DNA of 15,838 bases from NCBI GenBank assembly GCA_003663295.1, contig QMZS01000013.1, forward strand, positions 1 through 15,838, written 5' to 3'. The notes beneath the pieces are model-generated. The model was not told the DNA's origin. It did not search any database and saw only the letters and a list, made by a program, of their open reading frames with translations. The position numbers were made by a program, and so were the translations under genes. The DNA comes from Candidatus Aenigmatarchaeota archaeon. Lineage in GTDB: Archaea > Aenigmatarchaeota > Aenigmatarchaeia > QMZS01. Positions 13,326 through 15,838 of the stretch are shown piece after piece (position 1 is the stretch's first letter; each line of letters starts with the position of its first letter).

Positions 13326-13346
13326 TTTTCCTTAAATAATCGAAAA
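13326..13346 (+). promoter_or_regulatory. Extended promoter of the 280-aa Cys-rich protein
   Basis: TTTTCC (13326-13331), TTAAATAA (13332-13339) and TCGAAAAA lie three bases after the signal peptidase stop. The TATA centre is about 27 bases before ATG 13363. Confidence 0.55.
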
Positions 13347-13362
13347 ATTAAATAATATTATA

Positions 13363-14205
13363 ATGAGTAATAAGAAATCAAAAAACTGGTTTATATATGG
13401 AGGAGGACTTATTATATTGTCTGTTATAACTTTATTCTTTATATTTCCTGGATTGGGGGCTTCAATTTGGTCAACAATAGCAAATCAGCCAAGTCACTGT
13501 AGCGAAACTCCTTACGATTCTGAATGTTATTGTGAACAAGGAGAAAGAAAAATATATGTTCCTTGGGTTGGTGTTCCAAAATGGAGTTGCGAAAATGTTG
13601 AACAACTTTTGTTGGACCCTGAAAGTCCTACTTTTGAGGAAGATGCAATAAAATTTGCTCAAGATTATTTAGCTTTGTATTGTGGGGATGTTTGTACTGA
13701 TTTGGATTGCGGACCTGTTTGTGAATATTATGATAAAACTACAAATTCTACAATAAAAAATGAATGGGAAGATAGATGCATAGATGCAGTATGGGGTTAT
13801 GGAAATTCAGGAGCAAGATTGGTAAATATTGAATGTAAGGTTGTTACAGAATGGGAATATTCTTCAACACCTTGTGAAGTGGAATCAGATTGTAATGGTC
13901 TTGCTTGGGAACATTGTTATCAAGGAAGGTGTGTAATGCAAAAAGGTGGGTATAATCCTTGGAGAATGGAATTTTTTGTAGATTCTGAAACAGAAATTCC
14001 AACAACTTTGGAAGTATTTTCAAGAGATAATTATTGTTATGATGTTGGAACAAACAAAAAATGTGCTCATCAATCAGTTTGTAATTCAGAAAACAATTTA
14101 GACTTGTGTGTAGGGGATTTGCCTTTAACAATAGTTCCAAATGATCATTTTATGTCGGTATTAGGAATTTCAGGAATAGGTTCAGGTTACACCACACAAA
14201 GATAA
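13363..14205 (+). CDS. Cys-rich surface protein with N-terminal TM anchor (280 aa)
   Basis: A basic start (MSNKKSKNWF) and a long hydrophobic segment at about residues 10-35 (IYGGGLIILSVITLFFIFPG) look like a type II signal anchor or an uncleaved signal. The remaining 245 residues are extracellular and rich in Cys, Trp and Tyr. Cys groupings include CSETPYDSECYC (46-57), CGDVCTDLDCGPVC (107-120) and PCEVESDCN...HCYQGRC (171-192). The last resembles the C-x4-DC modules of the 401-residue protein. A beta-rich C-terminal domain follows (EMPTTLEVF-like, about 200-280) and there is no C-terminal TM or WISGIFGW tail. No family was recognised. It is the last exported protein of the block and lies next to the signal peptidase gene, separated only by the promoter. 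Confidence 0.72.
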   Translation: MSNKKSKNWFIYGGGLIILSVITLFFIFPGLGASIWSTIANQPSHCSETPYDSECYCEQGERKIYVPWVGVPKWSCENVEQLLLDPESPTFEEDAIKFAQDYLALYCGDVCTDLDCGPVCEYYDKTTNSTIKNEWEDRCIDAVWGYGNSGARLVNIECKVVTEWEYSSTPCEVESDCNGLAWEHCYQGRCVMQKGGYNPWRMEFFVDSETEIPTTLEVFSRDNYCYDVGTNKKCAHQSVCNSENNLDLCVGDLPLTIVPNDHFMSVLGISGIGSGYTTQR

Positions 14206-14238
14206 ATTTTATTTTTTATTTTAAAATATAATTAATAT
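14206..14238 (+). promoter_or_regulatory. T-rich terminator-like stretch and promoter of the RHH gene
   Basis: This 33-base gap is almost pure A/T. The plus strand has a run of T-rich sequence directly after the stop (ATTTTATTTTTTATTTT), which could end transcription in an archaeon, where U-tracts suffice. A TATA-like TTTATTTT near 14212-14219 lies about 24 bases before ATG 14239. It lacks the TTTTCC/CyCAAAA elements of the neighbouring promoters, so the regulator gene is probably controlled differently. Confidence 0.4.
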
Positions 14239-14421
14239 ATGGAAAGAAAAGAAAATGAATTACAAAAGAAAAAACCTAAAATAGACCCCAATATTCTGCA
14301 AATTAGATTACCTGAGATTTTGATTGAAAAAATTGATGAATTGGTTGAAAAAGGATACTACAAGTCAAGAAGTGATTATTGTAGGGAAGTGATAAGATTG
14401 GCAGTATTGAAAGATAAATAA
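14239..14421 (+). CDS. CopG/Arc-type ribbon-helix-helix transcription regulator (60 aa)
   Basis: The 60-residue protein has a basic N-terminal arm (MERKENELQKKKPKIDP), a strand ILQIRLPEILIEKIDEL running into helix A, the turn VEKGYYKSRSDYCREVI with the conserved G-x-Y-x-S-R-S-(D/E) pattern, and helix B (CREVIRLAVLKDK). This is the classic ribbon-helix-helix fold of CopG and the NikR N-terminal domain. Two subunits pair through the strand, whose alternating residues (QIR) contact DNA bases. No ligand domain is attached, so it should respond only to its own concentration or to partners. It is the best candidate regulator for the shared promoters at 7479-13346. A consensus promoter of that family points at its own 3' end from 14439. 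Confidence 0.85.
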   Translation: MERKENELQKKKPKIDPNILQIRLPEILIEKIDELVEKGYYKSRSDYCREVIRLAVLKDK

Positions 14422-14428
14422 TATACAT

Positions 14429-14450
14429 AACTTTTGAGGTATTTAAGGAA
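14429..14450 (-). promoter_or_regulatory. Orphan extended promoter facing the RHH gene 3' end
   Basis: On the minus strand the sequence reads TTTCCTTAAATACCTCAAAA, a good match to the family at 7479 and 8631-13346. The initiation point, about 24 bases downstream, would fall near 14418, inside the end of the RHH gene and antisense to it. The nearest ATG (rc of 14426-14428) is too close to the TATA box for a leaderless mRNA, and no convincing minus-strand gene follows. Confidence 0.45.
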
Positions 14451-14533
14451 ATGTGTGTAATGGTTTTTGAAATTCTAAAATCCTATATTGTCAATAATCG
14501 CCGAATAACGCTATAATATTCATAATTCACCAA

Positions 14534-14579
14534 AATCGCAAGGAGACCCCTTAACTTGTTTTGGGGAGGAATTGCGATT
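14534..14579 (+). other. Strong GC-containing hairpin upstream of TnpB
   Basis: The outer stem AATCGCAA (14534-14541) pairs perfectly with TTGCGATT (14572-14579), and the inner stem CCCC (14547-14550) pairs with GGGG (14563-14566), leaving a GGAGA/AGGAA internal loop and a 12-base terminal loop. In this AT-rich context it stands out. It ends 27 bases before the TnpB start. It could be the left-end hairpin of an IS200/IS605-type element, recognised by a TnpA supplied elsewhere, or a structured RNA. The stretch 14451-14533 before it holds no gene. It contains a second AATCGC (14496-14501) that could pair with the GCGATT of the hairpin as an alternative fold. Confidence 0.65.
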
Positions 14580-14606
14580 AATTATATATATTTTTAAATA
14601 TAATAT

Positions 14607-15838
14607 ATGCGACTTGTGAGAAAGACATTAATTTTAAATAGAAAAGAATTAACATTTAGAAAGAAAGATTTGTTAAATACAATAATTAAAGAATATTTAA
14701 GAGTTCTGAATTTTACTTGTTTACAATTACCTGTTTGTTATTCTTCTAGTGAGTTACATCAAAAAACATATAAATCTATAAGAGAAACTTCTTTTTTACC
14801 TTCAGATGTTATTCAAGAAGCAAGAAAGGATATATGGAAATTAAAGAAAGTTGTTAACAAAAAGACTTTAAAAGACAAGTCGAGAATAAATCTAAATAAC
14901 TGTTCAATCAGGCTAAATAAAAGATGGTTTAAATTTATATTAACTAACAAAGGTTATCCTTGTTTTAAATTAACTTACAGACCTAAAAAGACTTTTGTTA
15001 TCCCTATTAAAATAGATAATCAATTTAAAAGATTTACAGATTATACAAAAGATGAATGGAAATTTGATAATATTTCTCTCTTAAAGAATGGGAATATTGC
15101 GGTTGTTTTAGAAAAGGAATTTGAAGAACCTAAAATAACACAAACCAATATTTTAGGTGTTGATGTTGGCTCTGCAACTTTAGCAGCAGTCACTATTTTA
15201 AATTCCAAAACAGGTAAAGTTAAAAAACAATTATACTTTGGAAGAGATGTTGCTATTAAACAAAAAAAGTTTGATAAAAGAAGGTCTAAACTTAAATCTC
15301 TTGCAGATAAAGGTTCAAATCAAGCAAAGAAGTCTCTAAAAAGACTTAAACACAAACAAAGAAACTTTGTCAAAACAAGAAGTGGTCAGGTTGCTAAAGA
15401 GATTGTTAATCTTGCTAAAGAGTATAATTGCAGTGTTGCAGTTGAGAAACTTAAAAACTTAAGAGGTATTAAAACAAAAAAAGGACAAAAAGGGAATTCA
15501 AATAAGAAAGGTAGAAAGAAGATTAACAGGATTCCTTATCACCAATTTAATCAATTCCTTGAAACAAATTGTTCTATTTCTGAAATTCCTTATAATCTAT
15601 ATGACCCTTATCACACATCAAAGTTTTGTTCAAATTGCGGTGCAATTAACTCTGGACATCTCTCAACCAATTATTCACTATATAAATGCAGGAAGTGTGG
15701 TAGAATATGCAATTCAGATAGAAATGCAAGCAAAAATGTTGCTATAAAATCTCTCTTAGAGCGGAACTTACAAGTCGCAACTTTAAGACCCAGTTTTCTA
15801 AGAGATGAGGTTTTTGTAAACAACCTCTTACGTCCAAA
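14607..15838 (+). CDS. tnpB: TnpB RNA-guided endonuclease of IS200/IS605 type, 3' end beyond the window
   Basis: The frame is open from ATG 14607 to the edge (410 residues seen, no stop). The start is about 24 bases after a TATA-like ATTATATA at 14580-14587. RuvC motifs are complete: GVDVGS with Asp186, VAVEKLKNLRG with Glu280, and NSDRNASKNV with Asp371. The zinc finger CSNCG (341-345) and CRKCG (361-365) lies between the second and third motifs, after DPYHTSKF. The third motif has SDRNAS instead of the commoner DRDxNA but keeps the catalytic Asp. TnpB enzymes are the ancestors of Cas12: guided by an omega RNA from the element's right end, they cut DNA next to a short motif and help retain the element. 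All catalytic residues are present, so it is probably active. No tnpA is in the window. The last residues seen (ATLRPSFLRDEVFVNNLLRP) are near the usual end. Confidence 0.93.
   Translation, partial: MRLVRKTLILNRKELTFRKKDLLNTIIKEYLRVLNFTCLQLPVCYSSSELHQKTYKSIRETSFLPSDVIQEARKDIWKLKKVVNKKTLKDKSRINLNNCSIRLNKRWFKFILTNKGYPCFKLTYRPKKTFVIPIKIDNQFKRFTDYTKDEWKFDNISLLKNGNIAVVLEKEFEEPKITQTNILGVDVGSATLAAVTILNSKTGKVKKQLYFGRDVAIKQKKFDKRRSKLKSLADKGSNQAKKSLKRLKHKQRNFVKTRSGQVAKEIVNLAKEYNCSVAVEKLKNLRGIKTKKGQKGNSNKKGRKKINRIPYHQFNQFLETNCSISEIPYNLYDPYHTSKFCSNCGAINSGHLSTNYSLYKCRKCGRICNSDRNASKNVAIKSLLERNLQVATLRPSFLRDEVFVNNLLRP

Larger units (their letters stand above)
14534..15838 (+). mobile_element. TnpB-only IS200/IS605-type element, right end outside the window
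   Basis: The hairpin at 14534-14579 and the tnpB frame from 14607 together resemble an IS1341-type element that has lost or never had tnpA. The left boundary is set provisionally at the hairpin, as no target-site signature could be identified. The right end, where the guide (omega) RNA of TnpB elements is normally encoded, is not in view. Confidence 0.6.

Noticed and set aside
8664..14205. Virion spike or S-layer assignment for the Cys-rich proteins
   Set aside because: Export and anchoring are visible, but nothing shows particle assembly or lattice formation.
14534..14579. tRNA or bacterial-type intrinsic terminator
   Set aside because: There is no cloverleaf or anticodon arm, and it is not followed by a T-run in the right place; it also sits upstream of the tnpB promoter.

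Overview
The window is strongly AT-rich and looks archaeal, most likely from a DPANN-type genome or from a mobile element or virus of one. The evidence is as follows. Many start codons lie about 24-27 bases after a TATA-like box, as in leaderless archaeal mRNAs. The signal peptidase has the archaeal/ER Ser-His-Asp form rather than the bacterial Ser-Lys form. Small, charged, mostly unrecognised proteins are packed tightly, and there are many Cys-rich surface proteins with signal peptides and C-terminal anchors. The TnpB at the right edge resembles those I associate with DPANN archaea, which is a judgement from memory and not a search. No rRNA, tRNA, CRISPR array, replication protein, integrase or capsid protein was recognised.

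Layout. (1) 1-620, minus strand: a truncated DnaJ-type zinc-finger protein and a small probable ribbon-helix-helix (RHH) protein. (2) 649-4347, plus strand: three small membrane or charged proteins, possibly a 15-residue hydrophobic peptide, a large Asn-glycosylation-rich surface protein, a 158-residue protein and a coiled-coil zinc-ribbon protein. (3) 4443-7242, plus strand: a possible RHH protein behind a 10-bp tandem-repeat promoter, two 2-TM membrane proteins, a HerA/FtsK/VirD4-type P-loop ATPase and a small basic protein. (4) 7243-8265, minus strand: three genes, including a polytopic membrane protein. (5) 8292-14205, plus strand: a charged helical protein, five exported or membrane-anchored proteins (four of them strongly Cys-rich), a 41-residue basic protein and a signal peptidase. 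(6) 14239-14421: a clear RHH regulator. (7) 14422-15838: a strong hairpin and a TnpB that runs off the window.

Working model (inference). Blocks 2-5 form one accessory module that builds something at the cell or virion surface. An ATPase with a 2-TM partner would supply the motor. Polytopic membrane proteins would form the envelope part. Cys-rich anchored proteins, one with thrombospondin-type-3-like calcium loops and a Kazal-like domain, would form the exterior. A dedicated signal peptidase would process them. Several genes in blocks 4-5 share an unusual extended promoter (TTTTCC, TTAAATA-type TATA box, then CyCAAAAA), which suggests co-regulation, and two of the Cys-rich proteins share a C-terminal tail ending WISGIFGW. 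Whether this is a provirus, a plasmid or conjugative element, or a secretion/adhesion locus cannot be settled from this sequence.
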